Assembly (NCBI RefSeq): GCF_015712165.1
Contig: NZ_JADPZX010000001.1
Span: forward strand, 1,550,001-1,614,000
Source of the DNA: Streptomyces spinoverrucosus
Lineage (GTDB): Bacteria > Actinomycetota > Actinomycetes > Streptomycetales > Streptomycetaceae
DNA length: 64,000 bases
Direction: 5' to 3'
A program made the translations under genes and the position numbers. The notes under the pieces are model-generated. The model was given only the letters and a program-made list of their open reading frames with translations, did not search any database and had not been told where the DNA came from. This document shows positions 39,267 through 48,415 of the stretch, in pieces (the first letter of the stretch is position 1; each line of letters opens with the position of its first letter).

Positions 39267-40151
39267 ATGATTCGCTCACTGCGCTGGAAGGGCGCCGCCT
39301 TCACGGTGCCCTTCCAGCTCGGCTTCGTCTTCCTCTACCTGCTCCCGATCGGGTACGCCGTCCACCAGTCCCTGTTCACCGAGCAGAGCTCGGGCCTGGG
39401 CCTCGGCGGCTCCACGGAGACGTTCTCCGGCCTCGACAACTACCAGCAGGGCCTGACCGACTCCGCGTTCATGGGTTCGGTGCTGCGCGTGGTGCTGTTC
39501 GCCTGTGTGCAGATCCCGGTGATGCTGCTGATCAGCCTGGTCCTGGCGCTGCTCCTGGACGCGCTCACCGCGCGCGCGGCCGGCGGCTTCCGGATCCTGC
39601 TGCTGGTCCCGTACATGATCCCGGGTGTGGTCGCCGCGATCGTCTGGATCAACCTCTACAGCCCCGAGGTCGGCCCGCTGACCCCGCTGGGCGAGGCGTT
39701 CGGTCTCGACTGGAACTTCTTCGCGCCGTCCATGGTCTGGCCGTCCATCGGCAACCTGCTCACCTGGCACGGCATCGGCTACAACATGGTGATCATCTAC
39801 GCCGCCCTGCAGGCGGTGCCCCGCGAACTCTTCGAGGCCGCGCGCCTCGACGGCGCCTCCGAACGCCGGATCGCCCTCAGCATCAAGATCCCGCACGTGC
39901 GCGGCGCGCTCGTGCTGACGGGCATGCTCTCGATCATCCAGATGCTGCAGATCTTCAACGAGCCGGCCCTCTTCCGCAACATCACACCGCAGACGGTGAA
40001 CGACAGCTTCACCCCGATCATGATCATCTACAACCAGGCGTTCAACGCGGGCGACTACCACTACGCCGCGGCCCTGTCGGTGCTCCTCGCGCTCATCCTC
40101 GGCGTCGCGTCCTTCCTCTTCTACCGGCTGACTTCGAGGGAGGCCGACTGA
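39267..40151 (+). CDS. Sugar ABC transporter permease (second system, MalF type)
   Basis: The protein has 294 residues with about six membrane helices and the EAA loop FEAARLDGASERRIALSIKIP. The stop overlaps the next ATG by one base (TGATG). The ribosome site is poor, which fits translational coupling to the binding-protein gene. Confidence 0.9.
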   Translation: MIRSLRWKGAAFTVPFQLGFVFLYLLPIGYAVHQSLFTEQSSGLGLGGSTETFSGLDNYQQGLTDSAFMGSVLRVVLFACVQIPVMLLISLVLALLLDALTARAAGGFRILLLVPYMIPGVVAAIVWINLYSPEVGPLTPLGEAFGLDWNFFAPSMVWPSIGNLLTWHGIGYNMVIIYAALQAVPRELFEAARLDGASERRIALSIKIPHVRGALVLTGMLSIIQMLQIFNEPALFRNITPQTVNDSFTPIMIIYNQAFNAGDYHYAAALSVLLALILGVASFLFYRLTSREAD

Positions 40152-41074
40152 TGGTGCTCACCGAGGACCGTACGGAAAAGCCCCCCACGCGCCCGGTGCG
40201 CCGCCTGGGCCGCCTGGGCCGCCCTGACCGCGCTGCCCGTTCACGGGGCGGGCAGCGCTTCCTCCTCATCGGCCTGGTCCTGGCGAGCGTCTACAGCCTG
40301 TTCCCGGTTTGGTGGCTGATCGTCGCAGCGACCAAGGACCGCACGGGGCTGTACCAGAGCAACGGCCTGTGGTTCTCCGGCATGCACCTGTGGGACAACC
40401 TGCGTCAGCTCTTCACATACGACGACGGCATCTTCCTGCGCTGGACGGCCAACTCGCTGTTGTACGCGGGCGTCGGCTCCCTGGGCGGCACCCTCATCGC
40501 CCTCGCCACCGGCTACGGCCTGGCCCGCTTCGACTTCCCCGGCCGCCGGCTGGTCTTCGCCTGCGTGGTGGGCTCGTTCCTGATCCCGATCGCCCTGCTG
40601 ACGCTCCCGCTCTACCTGATGTTCTCGGAGATAGGTCTGGTCGACACCCCCTGGGCGATGCTGATCCCCTGCCTGATCAACCCCTTCAGCGTCTACTTGG
40701 CCAAGGTCTACACGGAATCGACGATCCCCTTCGAACTGCTGGAGGCGGCCCGCATCGACGGCGCGGGCGAGCTGCGGATCTTCTTCAGCATCGTGCTGCG
40801 CATGATGACGACCGGCGGCGCCACGGTGTTCCTGCTCGCGTTCGTCAACACCTGGAACGCCTTCTTCCTCCCCCTCACCGTCCTGCGCGGCGAGGAGAAC
40901 TGGACCCTCAACCTGGGCCTGTACAACTGGTCCGGCAAACGCCTGGAATCCGGCGTCGACCTCACCAGCCTGGTCCTGACCGGCGCGCTGCTCTCCATCG
41001 TCCCGATGGCGATCATGATGATCGCGATGCGCCGCTACTGGCGGACCGGCGTCACGCTGGGGGCGCTGAAGTGA
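40151..41074 (+). CDS. Sugar ABC transporter permease (second system, MalG type)
   Basis: The protein has 307 residues. It has a basic N-terminal extension (about 35 residues), six helices and the EAA loop LEAARIDGAGELRIFFSIVL. Its stop overlaps the GTG of the GH43 remnant, showing that a glycosidase gene used to be coupled to this importer. No ATPase gene follows, so a shared ATPase such as MsiK is expected. Confidence 0.9.
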   Translation: MVLTEDRTEKPPTRPVRRLGRLGRPDRAARSRGGQRFLLIGLVLASVYSLFPVWWLIVAATKDRTGLYQSNGLWFSGMHLWDNLRQLFTYDDGIFLRWTANSLLYAGVGSLGGTLIALATGYGLARFDFPGRRLVFACVVGSFLIPIALLTLPLYLMFSEIGLVDTPWAMLIPCLINPFSVYLAKVYTESTIPFELLEAARIDGAGELRIFFSIVLRMMTTGGATVFLLAFVNTWNAFFLPLTVLRGEENWTLNLGLYNWSGKRLESGVDLTSLVLTGALLSIVPMAIMMIAMRRYWRTGVTLGALK

Positions 41075-41321
41075 CGCTGCTGCACAATCCCGTCATCCGC
41101 GGCTTCGCACCAGACCCGTCCATCGTCCGGGTGGACGACTGGTACTACGTGGCGACCAGTTCCTTCGAGTCGGACCATCGCTCGACTTCAGCCGACTGTC
41201 CGACGACTACGGCTCCCGCCTGCGTTTCACCGGCGCCATGGCCGGGATCCACGCCCGGGATCTCGTCGACGCGTCGTTCACGGCGGATTTTCAGGGCTTC
41301 AGGCTGGCGAGTCGTCCGTGA
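41071..41321 (+). pseudogene. GH43 glycosidase remnant with the centre deleted
   Basis: The GTG overlaps the permease stop. About 34 codons read as a GH43 N-terminus: HNPVIRGFAPDPSIVRV with the catalytic-base Asp, then YYVATSSFE. Near 41175 the text jumps, in another frame, to a typical GH43 C-terminal end: LDFSRLSDDYGSRLRF, then FTGAMAGIHARDLVDASF, ending with TGA at 41321. Intact members of this beta-xylosidase/arabinofuranosidase type are around 500 residues, so well over 1 kb is missing. The gene is non-functional. Confidence 0.85.
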
Positions 41322-41369
41322 AATTGGGCACGCGGCGCACGGGCCGTGTCCGCACAGGTGCGTTCCTCG

Positions 41370-41407
41370 TTCTTAGGGATGTACTTCTTAGAACTACGCC
41401 CCTAAAG
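41370..41407 (+). promoter_or_regulatory. AT-richer repeat region before the ATPase gene
   Basis: TTCTTAGGG (41370) and TTCTTAG (41385) are direct repeats 15 bp apart, and CCCTAAAG (41400) is nearly the inverse of the first. Such clustered half-sites are unusual in this DNA and end 12 bp before the ATG. They may be an operator or the promoter itself. Confidence 0.4.
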
Positions 41408-41418
41408 ACGAGGTTGCC

Positions 41419-42909
41419 ATGCCACGACCCGCTCCCCGAAACATCCCGAAGCCACCCCATATCTTCGACCGTGACTGGGAGTGGAGCGAGTTGACCGCAT
41501 TCGTCTCCGACGAGGAGCCGGGGCCACGCCTCGCGGTCGTGTCCGGGCGTCGCAGACAGGGGAAGAGCTTCCTGCTCGAGGCCCTCACCGAAGCGACCGG
41601 CGGCTTCTACTTCGCCGCCGTCGAGGGTACGCAGGCGGAGGCGCTGAGTCTGCTCGGCCAGGAGATCGCACGCTTCACCGGCGCTTCCGTACCACTGCGC
41701 CCCCAGGACTGGACCGAAGCCGTGGAGCTGCTCTTCGACCTGGCCGCACAGCGCCCCGTCACGATCGTCATCGACGAGTTCCCCTTTCTTGTCCGGGGCG
41801 ACGCTTCCCTTCCCTCCCGCCTCCAGAGGGCCATCGGCCACCGCGCGGGCCGCTATCTGCTCCGCCACCCCCGCATCCTCCTCTGCGGCAGCGCCATGTC
41901 GTTCATGGGCGGTCTGCTCTCCGGCACGTCACCGCTGTACGGGCGCGCGGGACTGAACCTGGTCGTGCACTCCCTGGGCTACCGGGAGGCTGCCGAGTTC
42001 TGGAACATCACCGACCCCAGGCTCGCAGTCCTCACCCACGCCGTGGTCGGCGGAACCCCCGCCTACCGACGGGAGTTCGTGGCCGACGACGTACCGGCGG
42101 GACTGGACGACTTCGACGACTGGGTGTGCCGTACAGTCCTCAACCCCATGCGCCCGATCCACGACGAGGCGGATTTCCTGCTGGCCGCCGAACCGGACGT
42201 ACGGGATCGAGCGCTCTACCACTCCGTCCTCGCGGCGGTCGCGTCCGGCAACCACACCAGCGGTGGCATCGCGAGCGCGGTGGGCCGCAAGGCCACCGAC
42301 ATCTCCCAGCCGTTGACCGTACTCAAGCGGTGCGGACTGCTGACTGTGGAGGCGGACGCCTTCCGCGGCAACCGCAGCGCCTACCGCATCGCCGAGCCCC
42401 TGATCACGTTCCACCACGCGGTGGTACGCCCCAACCAGGTCCGCCTGACCCGCCGAAGCAACCCGGCGTCGGCCTGGGCGCAAGAGCGGGACACGTTCCT
42501 GAGCAAGGTCGTCGGCCCGCACTTCGAACGGCTGTGCCGCGAGTGGGTCTCCTGGCACGCCGAGCCCGACACCTTCGGCGGTCTCCCCATCGAGGTCACC
42601 TCGGGGACAGTCGCCGATCCCGCCGCGCGCACCTCCCACGAGGTCGACGTCGTCGTACGCGGCGCGGTCGGCCAGGACCACGGCATCCTCCTGTCGATCG
42701 GCGAGGCGAAGTGGAACAAGCTCATGGACGTACGACACCTGGACCGCCTCCGCCACATCCTCGGACTCCTCGCGGCCCGCGGCATCGACACCACCCACGC
42801 CCGCCCGGCCTGCTACAGCGGCGTCGGTTTCACCCCGGACCTGCAAGCAGCTGCAAAGCGTGGCGAAGTGGTCCTGGTCGATCTGGGACGCCTGTACGGC
42901 GGAGCGTGA
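41419..42909 (+). CDS. AAA-type ATPase with DUF234-like C-terminus
   Basis: The protein has 496 residues. An N-terminal STAND/archaeal-type ATPase domain has Walker A GRRRQGKSF (43-51) and Walker B TIVIDEFPFL (about 115-124). A winged-helix part (about 270-330, SGGIASAVGRKATDISQPLTVL) follows. The C-terminus holds HEVDVVVRG and LSIGEAKW, a D-x(n)-ExK arrangement like restriction-endonuclease-fold nucleases. Such DUF234 ATPases are widespread, with no settled function; some lie near defence or mobile genes. No signal peptide. It is inserted between a deleted GH43 gene and a LacI gene, and may have come with the event that damaged GH43. Confidence 0.75.
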   Translation: MPRPAPRNIPKPPHIFDRDWEWSELTAFVSDEEPGPRLAVVSGRRRQGKSFLLEALTEATGGFYFAAVEGTQAEALSLLGQEIARFTGASVPLRPQDWTEAVELLFDLAAQRPVTIVIDEFPFLVRGDASLPSRLQRAIGHRAGRYLLRHPRILLCGSAMSFMGGLLSGTSPLYGRAGLNLVVHSLGYREAAEFWNITDPRLAVLTHAVVGGTPAYRREFVADDVPAGLDDFDDWVCRTVLNPMRPIHDEADFLLAAEPDVRDRALYHSVLAAVASGNHTSGGIASAVGRKATDISQPLTVLKRCGLLTVEADAFRGNRSAYRIAEPLITFHHAVVRPNQVRLTRRSNPASAWAQERDTFLSKVVGPHFERLCREWVSWHAEPDTFGGLPIEVTSGTVADPAARTSHEVDVVVRGAVGQDHGILLSIGEAKWNKLMDVRHLDRLRHILGLLAARGIDTTHARPACYSGVGFTPDLQAAAKRGEVVLVDLGRLYGGA

Positions 42910-43007
42910 GCCGGACCGCTTCGCCGTTCGAGGTTCCGAACGTTCAGGTCACCACAGCTCCAGTGATTCCCGGTGTCTTCCCGTCCGCATGCGGCCCACT
43001 TAGGGTA

Positions 43008-43020
43008 GGAAGCGCTTTCT
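43008..43020. promoter_or_regulatory. LacI-type operator before LacI regulator 2
   Basis: GGAAGCGCTTTCT starts right after TAGGGT, a plausible -10 box, and lies 87 bp before the regulator's start. Its core AAGCGCTT matches the site before the acetylesterase, so autoregulation is likely. The rest of the 197-bp gap shows nothing clear. Confidence 0.6.
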
Positions 43021-43106
43021 ATCATGGCCGGGGCTACCGGTGGGCGGGAAGCAGTGCTGGTCGCGGCTTTCGATGGCCCTCGGGCGGGCCGGAGAGGTGG
43101 TTCCCG

Positions 43107-44150
43107 ATGGTCCGTACGGGGAGTGCGAGTGCGCCGGCGGGGCCGACGCTGGCGGTGGTGGCCCGGGAGGCGGGGGTATCGGTGCCGACCGCCTCGAAGG
43201 TGGTCAACGGGCGCGAGGACGTGGCGCCCGAGACGCGCCGCCGGGTCACGGAGGCCCTGGTCCGGCTCGGTTACGTGCGCAGACCGCGCCTCGACGCGGC
43301 GAAGGCGCCCCGCCTCGTCGACCTCGTCGTGCACTCGCTGGACAGTTCCTGGTCCGGAGCGGTGCTGCACGGCGTGGAGCAGGCGGCGCACGACGCGGGC
43401 CTGGACGTGGTCGTCTCGGCGGACCTCGCCCGCGGCCGGACCGGCCGCCCGGAGCGCGGCTGGCTGGACAAGCTCACCGCGCGCGGCTCGGCCGGGGTGC
43501 TGTTCAACCTCGCCGAGCTGACCGAGTCCCAATACGCGTGGCTCGAACAGCACCGCATCCCCTTCGTAATGATCGACCCGGTGCTCGAACCGCCGCCCGG
43601 CGTGGTGTCGGTGGGCGCGGCGAACTGGCAGGGCGGGGTGACGGCGACCGAGCACCTGCTGTCCCTCGGCCACGAACGCATCGCCGTCATCGCCGACCAC
43701 CGCCGGACCATGAGCGGCAGCGCCAGGATCGCGGGCCACCGCTCGGCGCTCGCCTCGGCCGGGGTGCGCCACCACCCGGAGTACGTGCGGCACGCCGGGT
43801 TCGACGAGGCCATGGCCCGCAGACGCATGCGTGAACTCCTCGACCTGCCCGAGCCGCCGACGGCCGTCGTCGTCTGCTCCGACCGTATGGCCCTGGGTGT
43901 GTACGGCGCCGTGGCCGAGCGTGGCTTGAGGATCCCGCACGACATCAGCGTGGTCGGTTTCGACGACCTGCCCGAGGCCCGGTGGGCCACCCCTCCCCTG
44001 ACCACCGTCCGTCAGCCCATCTCGGAAATGGCGGCCACCGCCCTGCGCCTGCTCGTCCGCATGATGGCCGACGACCGCCCGGAGAGCACCCGCACGGAAC
44101 TGTCGACCCGCCTCGTGGAACGGGCCAGCACGGCTCGGCCGGCCGGGTAG
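43107..44150 (+). CDS. LacI-family transcriptional regulator 2
   Basis: The protein has 347 residues from the ATG at 43107, behind GGAGAGGTGG; the long upstream open frame is a shadow of the ATPase gene. The HTH reads TLAVVAREAGVSVPTASKVVNGRED, with the effector domain from about residue 70 and SVVGFDDLPEARWATPPLTTV near the end. Similar HTH regions are common in regulators of xylan, cellobiose or galactan genes in Streptomyces. The operator at 43008 and the identical core before the acetylesterase 22 kb away suggest a scattered regulon. Confidence 0.9.
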   Translation: MVRTGSASAPAGPTLAVVAREAGVSVPTASKVVNGREDVAPETRRRVTEALVRLGYVRRPRLDAAKAPRLVDLVVHSLDSSWSGAVLHGVEQAAHDAGLDVVVSADLARGRTGRPERGWLDKLTARGSAGVLFNLAELTESQYAWLEQHRIPFVMIDPVLEPPPGVVSVGAANWQGGVTATEHLLSLGHERIAVIADHRRTMSGSARIAGHRSALASAGVRHHPEYVRHAGFDEAMARRRMRELLDLPEPPTAVVVCSDRMALGVYGAVAERGLRIPHDISVVGFDDLPEARWATPPLTTVRQPISEMAATALRLLVRMMADDRPESTRTELSTRLVERASTARPAG

Positions 44151-44163
44151 TGCACGTAGAGGG

Positions 44164-44178
44164 CGGGCCGACGGCCCG
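44164..44178. terminator. Short hairpin between converging genes
   Basis: CGGGCC-gac-GGCCCG lies in the 28-bp gap between the LacI and ThuA genes and touches the ThuA stop. It can serve both directions. Confidence 0.5.
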
Positions 44179-44826
44179 TCAGTCGAGCCGCGCCGCCCAA
44201 CGGATGCCGCCCCGCAGATGGGCCCGGAAGTCGGGGTCCGCATAGGCCTCGGAGGCGTGGCCGAGCGCGGTGTAGAAGACCCGCCCTGCACCCTTCTCCC
44301 GGCACCACGCCAGCGGATGGTCGTCCCCCATGCCACCGCCCTCGTACGAGGACTCGTCGGCGGACAGGAGCACGCGCACCGAACCCCGCGGGTTGGAGCG
44401 GAAGTCGTACCACTCGTCGCTGAAGTCCCACACGGCGGGCAGGTGCCGGGTGGCCGGGTGGTCGCGGTCCTCGACGACGGCCTTGCCGGGCTGGTACGCG
44501 GGGTGCCGGTCGAATCGGGCGCCGAGCAGTTCGCCGTAGTACGGCCACTCGTACTCGGTGCACGCCGCCGCGTGTACGCCGACGAAGCCGCCGCCCGCCT
44601 CCACGTACGCGGCGAGCCGCTCGCGTCCGGTCGCCGTCAGGACCTCACCGCTGGTGGAGAGGAAGACGACGGCGGCGTACCCGTCGAGGAAGGCTTCGAG
44701 AGCCGCCGGGGCCTCGGTGTGCTCGACCTCGAACCCGCCGAGTGCACGTACGGCGGCGACGGCGTCCGGGATGGAGTCGTGGCGGTAGGCGGTGGTACGG
44801 GTGTAGACGAGGAGTCGTGCGGCCAT
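44179..44826 (-). CDS. ThuA-domain protein
   Basis: The protein has 215 residues from the ATG at 44826; the open frame further upstream lacks support. It has the ThuA (trehalose utilisation) class I glutamine-amidotransferase-like fold: LVYTRTTAYRHDSIP at the start, VVFLSTSGEVL, GGGFVGVHAAA at the nucleophile-elbow position and GRVFYTALGH near the end. There is no Cys at the classical elbow; the only Cys nearby is in HAAACTEY. ThuA proteins act in sugar metabolism, partly as oxidoreductase partners. The exact role is unclear. Confidence 0.8.
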   Translation of the reverse strand: MAARLLVYTRTTAYRHDSIPDAVAAVRALGGFEVEHTEAPAALEAFLDGYAAVVFLSTSGEVLTATGRERLAAYVEAGGGFVGVHAAACTEYEWPYYGELLGARFDRHPAYQPGKAVVEDRDHPATRHLPAVWDFSDEWYDFRSNPRGSVRVLLSADESSYEGGGMGDDHPLAWCREKGAGRVFYTALGHASEAYADPDFRAHLRGGIRWAARLD

Positions 44827-44920
44827 GTCGTCGAGCGTAGTTCTTTGTTCACGAGACGCGAGTCCCGCCGGACCGCCTTCCTGAAGCTTGCCGACGACCC
44901 CGGTCGCTGAGTCGGTTCGG

Positions 44921-45496
44921 TCAGCCGCCCGTGCCCACCTCATTGTTGGGTGCTCCGTCGCCCTCCGGAGGCAGGTCGCCGCGTTCCACGGGCGCGGTGG
45001 GTCCGGGGGCGGCGGACGGCAGGAGGGTGTCGAGTTCGTCGGCGGACGGGCGGTGGGCGGTGAGGGCCGCCTCGCGGAGGACGTCGCGGGAGACGCCCAT
45101 GGTGCCGGTGACGCGGACGACATGGCCGTCCTTGGGTACGGCGTACTCGCGCTGCTCCCCGATGCCGCGGTACCAGGCGTCGCCGTCGCGCACGCAGTCG
45201 GGGCAGTCGGCGGCGGTCACGGTGCCCCGGTCGACGGTGAGTTGTATCTGGGCGCCGCCCTCCGGGGCGACGTACACGGCGTGGAAGCCGTCGCCGCCGT
45301 ACACCCCGACGGACTGCTGGGCGAGGGTGAAGCCGTCCGCTTCGGTGGCGTAGACGTGTTCCGGCGCGATGCCCAACGTGCGCGCCCTGGAGGCGAGTTC
45401 GGCCGCGTCCGCGGGCTCCGTCTCGGTGCCGCAGCCGGTGAGCAGCACGGGGATCAACAGGGCTGTCCAGGGCAGCGCGCGCACGGGTCGTCTCAT
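44921..45496 (-). CDS. Putative lipoprotein, unknown function
   Basis: The protein has 191 residues. The signal sequence MRRPVRALPWTALLIPVL ends in lipobox LTGC (C22). The mature part is beta-rich with a Cys pair (DCPDC) and an acidic, Pro-rich tail. I do not recognise a domain. It is divergent from the VOC gene by 61 bp. Confidence 0.78.
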   Translation of the reverse strand: MRRPVRALPWTALLIPVLLTGCGTETEPADAAELASRARTLGIAPEHVYATEADGFTLAQQSVGVYGGDGFHAVYVAPEGGAQIQLTVDRGTVTAADCPDCVRDGDAWYRGIGEQREYAVPKDGHVVRVTGTMGVSRDVLREAALTAHRPSADELDTLLPSAAPGPTAPVERGDLPPEGDGAPNNEVGTGG

Positions 45497-45557
45497 GCGC
45501 CCATCCTGCCGCACAGGTGTTCCACACAACGGAGCGGGTTGCGTAGCCTCGGCGGAG

Positions 45558-46190
45558 ATGAACACGATTCCCGCACACCTCGACCATCTCGTCCTCGCGA
45601 CCCCGGATCTGGTGGCAACGGTCGCCGAGTTCACGCGGCGCACCGGTGTGGAACCGGTTGCCGGCGGTGCTCATGTCGGTCTCGGCACCCGCAACTATCT
45701 GGTCGGTCTGGGCGGAAGCGGTTACCTGGAGATCATCGGCCCGGATCCCGAGCAGTCCACGCCCGACGGCCCCTGGGCCTTCGGCATCGACGAGCTGCCC
45801 GCGCCGCGCACGCTCACCTGGGCGATCAGCCCTCCCGACCTGGACGCCGCGGTGGCCTCGGCGCGGGCGCGGGGCTACGACCCCGGTCCGCCGCAGGCGA
45901 TGAGCCGTCGCAGTCCCGACGGCACGCTCCTGCGCTGGCGTCTGACCGACGGCGCGGCCGCCCACCCCTCTGGCCTCGTCCCCTTCCTCATCGACTGGGG
46001 CTCCACACGTCACCCCGCCGCGAGCGGCCTGCCCGTCACTCCGCTGCTGTCCCTGTCGGCCACGGCACCCGATCCCGCCGAGATCCGCCCTCTTCTGGCG
46101 GCTCTGGACACCGAACTACCCCTCAGCGAGGGCCCGGTGGGACTGTCGTTCACGGTGGACACGCCAAGAGGGCCGGTGCGGTTCGACTGA
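45558..46190 (+). CDS. VOC-superfamily protein (glyoxalase-like domain)
   Basis: The protein has 210 residues; GGCGGAG lies just before the ATG at 45558. DHLVLATPDLVATVAEFTRRTG and YLEIIGPDPEQ match the PF13468 glyoxalase-like domain, which occupies the first 180 residues. H9 and E48-type residues could bind a metal. The reaction is unknown. It is followed 61 bp later by another VOC protein. Confidence 0.82.
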   Translation: MNTIPAHLDHLVLATPDLVATVAEFTRRTGVEPVAGGAHVGLGTRNYLVGLGGSGYLEIIGPDPEQSTPDGPWAFGIDELPAPRTLTWAISPPDLDAAVASARARGYDPGPPQAMSRRSPDGTLLRWRLTDGAAAHPSGLVPFLIDWGSTRHPAASGLPVTPLLSLSATAPDPAEIRPLLAALDTELPLSEGPVGLSFTVDTPRGPVRFD

Positions 46191-46251
46191 GCGCACGACG
46201 CCGTCCGTTTTCTTCAAGACCCCTCCCCCCACCCCTGCCTACCGTGACCCC

Positions 46252-46659
46252 ATGACTCCACGATTCGACGCCATCGGCCTCGTCGTCTCCGACATGGCCG
46301 CCTCTGTCGCCTTCTACCGTCGGCTGGGTTTCGCCTTCCCGCAGGGGGCGGAGGGGCAGCCGCATGCGGAGGCCGCGTTGCCGGGTGGGTTGCGGTTGTT
46401 GCTGGACACGGAGGAGACCGTGCGCTCGTTCCACGCCGGGTGGCAGCCGCCCGCCGGGGGCGGCCGGGCCTCGCTAGCGCTGTTGTGCGACGGGCCGGGT
46501 GAGGTGGACGCGGTGTACGAGGAGATGGTCGGCGCCGGCCACCAGGGCGAGCTCAAGCCGTGGGACGCCTTCTGGGGCCAGCGGTACGCCGTCCTGAACG
46601 ACCCGGACGGCAACGGCGTCGACCTGTTCGCCCCGCTCCCGTCAGCCACCGCCCAGTAG
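46252..46659 (+). CDS. VOC-family protein (glyoxalase/bleomycin-resistance fold)
   Basis: The protein has 135 residues, one beta-alpha-beta-beta-beta pair. [23 protein letters not shown] and [18 protein letters not shown] are typical. Usual metal-site residues are partly missing, so it may bind and not catalyse. Its end overlaps the convergent AraC gene by 18 bp. Confidence 0.85.
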   Translation: MTPRFDAIGLVVSDMAASVAFYRRLGFAFPQGAEGQPHAEAALPGGLRLLLDTEETVRSFHAGWQPPAGGGRASLALLCDGPGEVDAVYEEMVGAGHQGELKPWDAFWGQRYAVLNDPDGNGVDLFAPLPSATAQ

Positions 46660-47373
46660 CTCACCCAGGGTGGCCCCCGCCAGGTCCCTGACCTCCCGCG
46701 CCAGGTGCGGCTGGTCCGCGTAACCGGCCGCCACGGCTGTTTCCGCGAGCGGCGTGCCGTCCCGCGCGAGGGTCAGGGCCCGTTGCAGCCGCAACACGCG
46801 CGCAAGCGTTTTCGGGCCGTATCCGAAGGCGGTCAGCGCGCGGCGGTGCAACTGCCGGGCGCCGAGGCCGAGTTCGTCGGCGGTCGCGGCGACCGGGCGG
46901 CCCGCGTCCAGCGCCGTGACGATCCGCATCAACAGCGGGTCCGGTGGGTCGGCGTCGGCCGCCAGGGCCAGCGCCACCTCCTCCAGGCCGCTCGCGGGGT
47001 CGGCGGCCGCGTTCACGCGCGCGGTGAGCCGGCGTACCCGCGCGGCCTGCCACAGGTCGGCCAGTTCGACCCGCCGGTCGCGGACCTCGTGCGCGGGCAG
47101 CCCCAGGAAGGTGGGCGCGGTGCCCGGGAGGAAGCGGACGCCCGCCCAGGCGCCGCCCCTGCCGTCCGTGCGGTGCGCGCGCGTGTCCGGGCCCGCGACG
47201 AGGAGCCGCCCGTCGTGCCAGAGCAGGTCCATGCAGCCGTCGGGCAGCACCCGCCCCGCGCCGGCGGCAGCGGACGGGGTGTTCGTCCACACCACCGCGC
47301 CGGTCAACCGCGACGCCCGCTCCACGTACACGCTCGCCAGGCTACGCCGGGCCGTCCTCCGCGCACGGGGCAC
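46642..47373 (-). CDS. AraC-family transcriptional regulator
   Basis: The protein has up to 243 residues; starts near 47331 are also possible. The N-terminal part ([24 protein letters not shown]) is the DUF6597-type domain found in many AraC regulators. The C-terminal double HTH lies at about 150-240 ([28 protein letters not shown], in two helices). Target genes are unknown; the overlapping VOC gene is a candidate. Confidence 0.83.
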   Translation of the reverse strand: MPRARRTARRSLASVYVERASRLTGAVVWTNTPSAAAGAGRVLPDGCMDLLWHDGRLLVAGPDTRAHRTDGRGGAWAGVRFLPGTAPTFLGLPAHEVRDRRVELADLWQAARVRRLTARVNAAADPASGLEEVALALAADADPPDPLLMRIVTALDAGRPVAATADELGLGARQLHRRALTAFGYGPKTLARVLRLQRALTLARDGTPLAETAVAAGYADQPHLAREVRDLAGATLGELLGGG

Positions 47374-47383
47374 CCGCGCGGAG

Positions 47384-48334
47384 CTACACCCCCACCCCCT
47401 GCGCCCGCCGCGCCCGATGCTCCTGAGGACTCACCCCGTACACCCGTTTGAACGCACTGGACAGGGCGAACGCGCTCCCGTACCCGACCTGGCGGGCGAT
47501 CGCTTCCAAGGTGTCGTCGGTGTCGCGCAGGCGGTCGGCGGCGAGGGCGAGGCGCCAGCCGGTGAGGTACGTCATCGGGGGTTCGCCCACGAGTTCGGTG
47601 AACCGGCGGGCGAGCGCGGCCCGGGAGACCCCGGCCTTGGCGGCGAGCGACGCCACCGTCCACGGATGCGCGGGATCGTCCTGTACGAGGCGCAGGACGC
47701 GGCCGACGACCGGGTCGGCCTGTGCCCGGTACCAGGCCGGGGCCTCGGCCTCGGGGCGGGAGAACCAGGCCCGTAGCGCGGCGATGACCAGCAGGTCCAG
47801 AAGACGGTCCAGGACGACCTCCTGGCCCGGTTCGTCGCGCACGATCTCCTCCATGAGGAGCGGGGTGAGCGGGCAGCGCCAGACATCCGAGGGGAGCGAC
47901 AGCAGCGGCGGCAGGGCGTCGAGGAGCCGGCCGCTGATCTCGCCCTGCCAGAGGTAGGTGCCGATCAGCATCACCGCCGAACCGTCGAGCCGGTCGCCCC
48001 AGGTGCGCACGCCCAGGTCCATCCGGCCGCGCAGGGAGCCGCCGTCGGGGTAGCGGCACTCGCCGCCCGGCAGGATCAGCGCCTGCGGCGCCGTCGCCGG
48101 GTCGTCGCCGCAGGTGTAGGGGTCGGGGCCGCGCGCGATGGCGAGGTCACCGGCCCGCAGTCGTACGCGCTCGCCGGTGTCCGGGACGACCCAGGCGTCT
48201 CCGCGCACCATCAGCATCACGGTCAGCGGTGCCCGGTCCTCGACCCGCACGGCCCAGGGCGGGTCGAAGCATGCCCGGATCATGAAGGCACCACGCGCAC
48301 GTGGGCCCTCCAAGAGGCCTGTCAGGGCGTCCAT
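47384..48334 (-). CDS. AraC-family regulator (cupin-type N-terminus), paired with NmrA-like gene
   Basis: The protein has 316 residues from the ATG at 48334; the long frame upstream is a shadow. The AraC_binding_2/cupin_6 domain covers about 1-190 and the HTH_18 domain 200-305 ([22 protein letters not shown], then [22 protein letters not shown]). It is divergent by 81 bp from an NmrA-like reductase gene. This pairing is frequent in actinobacteria and suggests that the regulator controls the reductase. Confidence 0.88.
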   Translation of the reverse strand: MDALTGLLEGPRARGAFMIRACFDPPWAVRVEDRAPLTVMLMVRGDAWVVPDTGERVRLRAGDLAIARGPDPYTCGDDPATAPQALILPGGECRYPDGGSLRGRMDLGVRTWGDRLDGSAVMLIGTYLWQGEISGRLLDALPPLLSLPSDVWRCPLTPLLMEEIVRDEPGQEVVLDRLLDLLVIAALRAWFSRPEAEAPAWYRAQADPVVGRVLRLVQDDPAHPWTVASLAAKAGVSRAALARRFTELVGEPPMTYLTGWRLALAADRLRDTDDTLEAIARQVGYGSAFALSSAFKRVYGVSPQEHRARRAQGVGV

Positions 48335-48415
48335 GGCGTCAGCGTAGACGCGCCCGCATGGGAATGAGCCGTTCAGCGATGGGCCCGGAAAGCGGTACGG
48401 CAGTTCACTGGAGGC

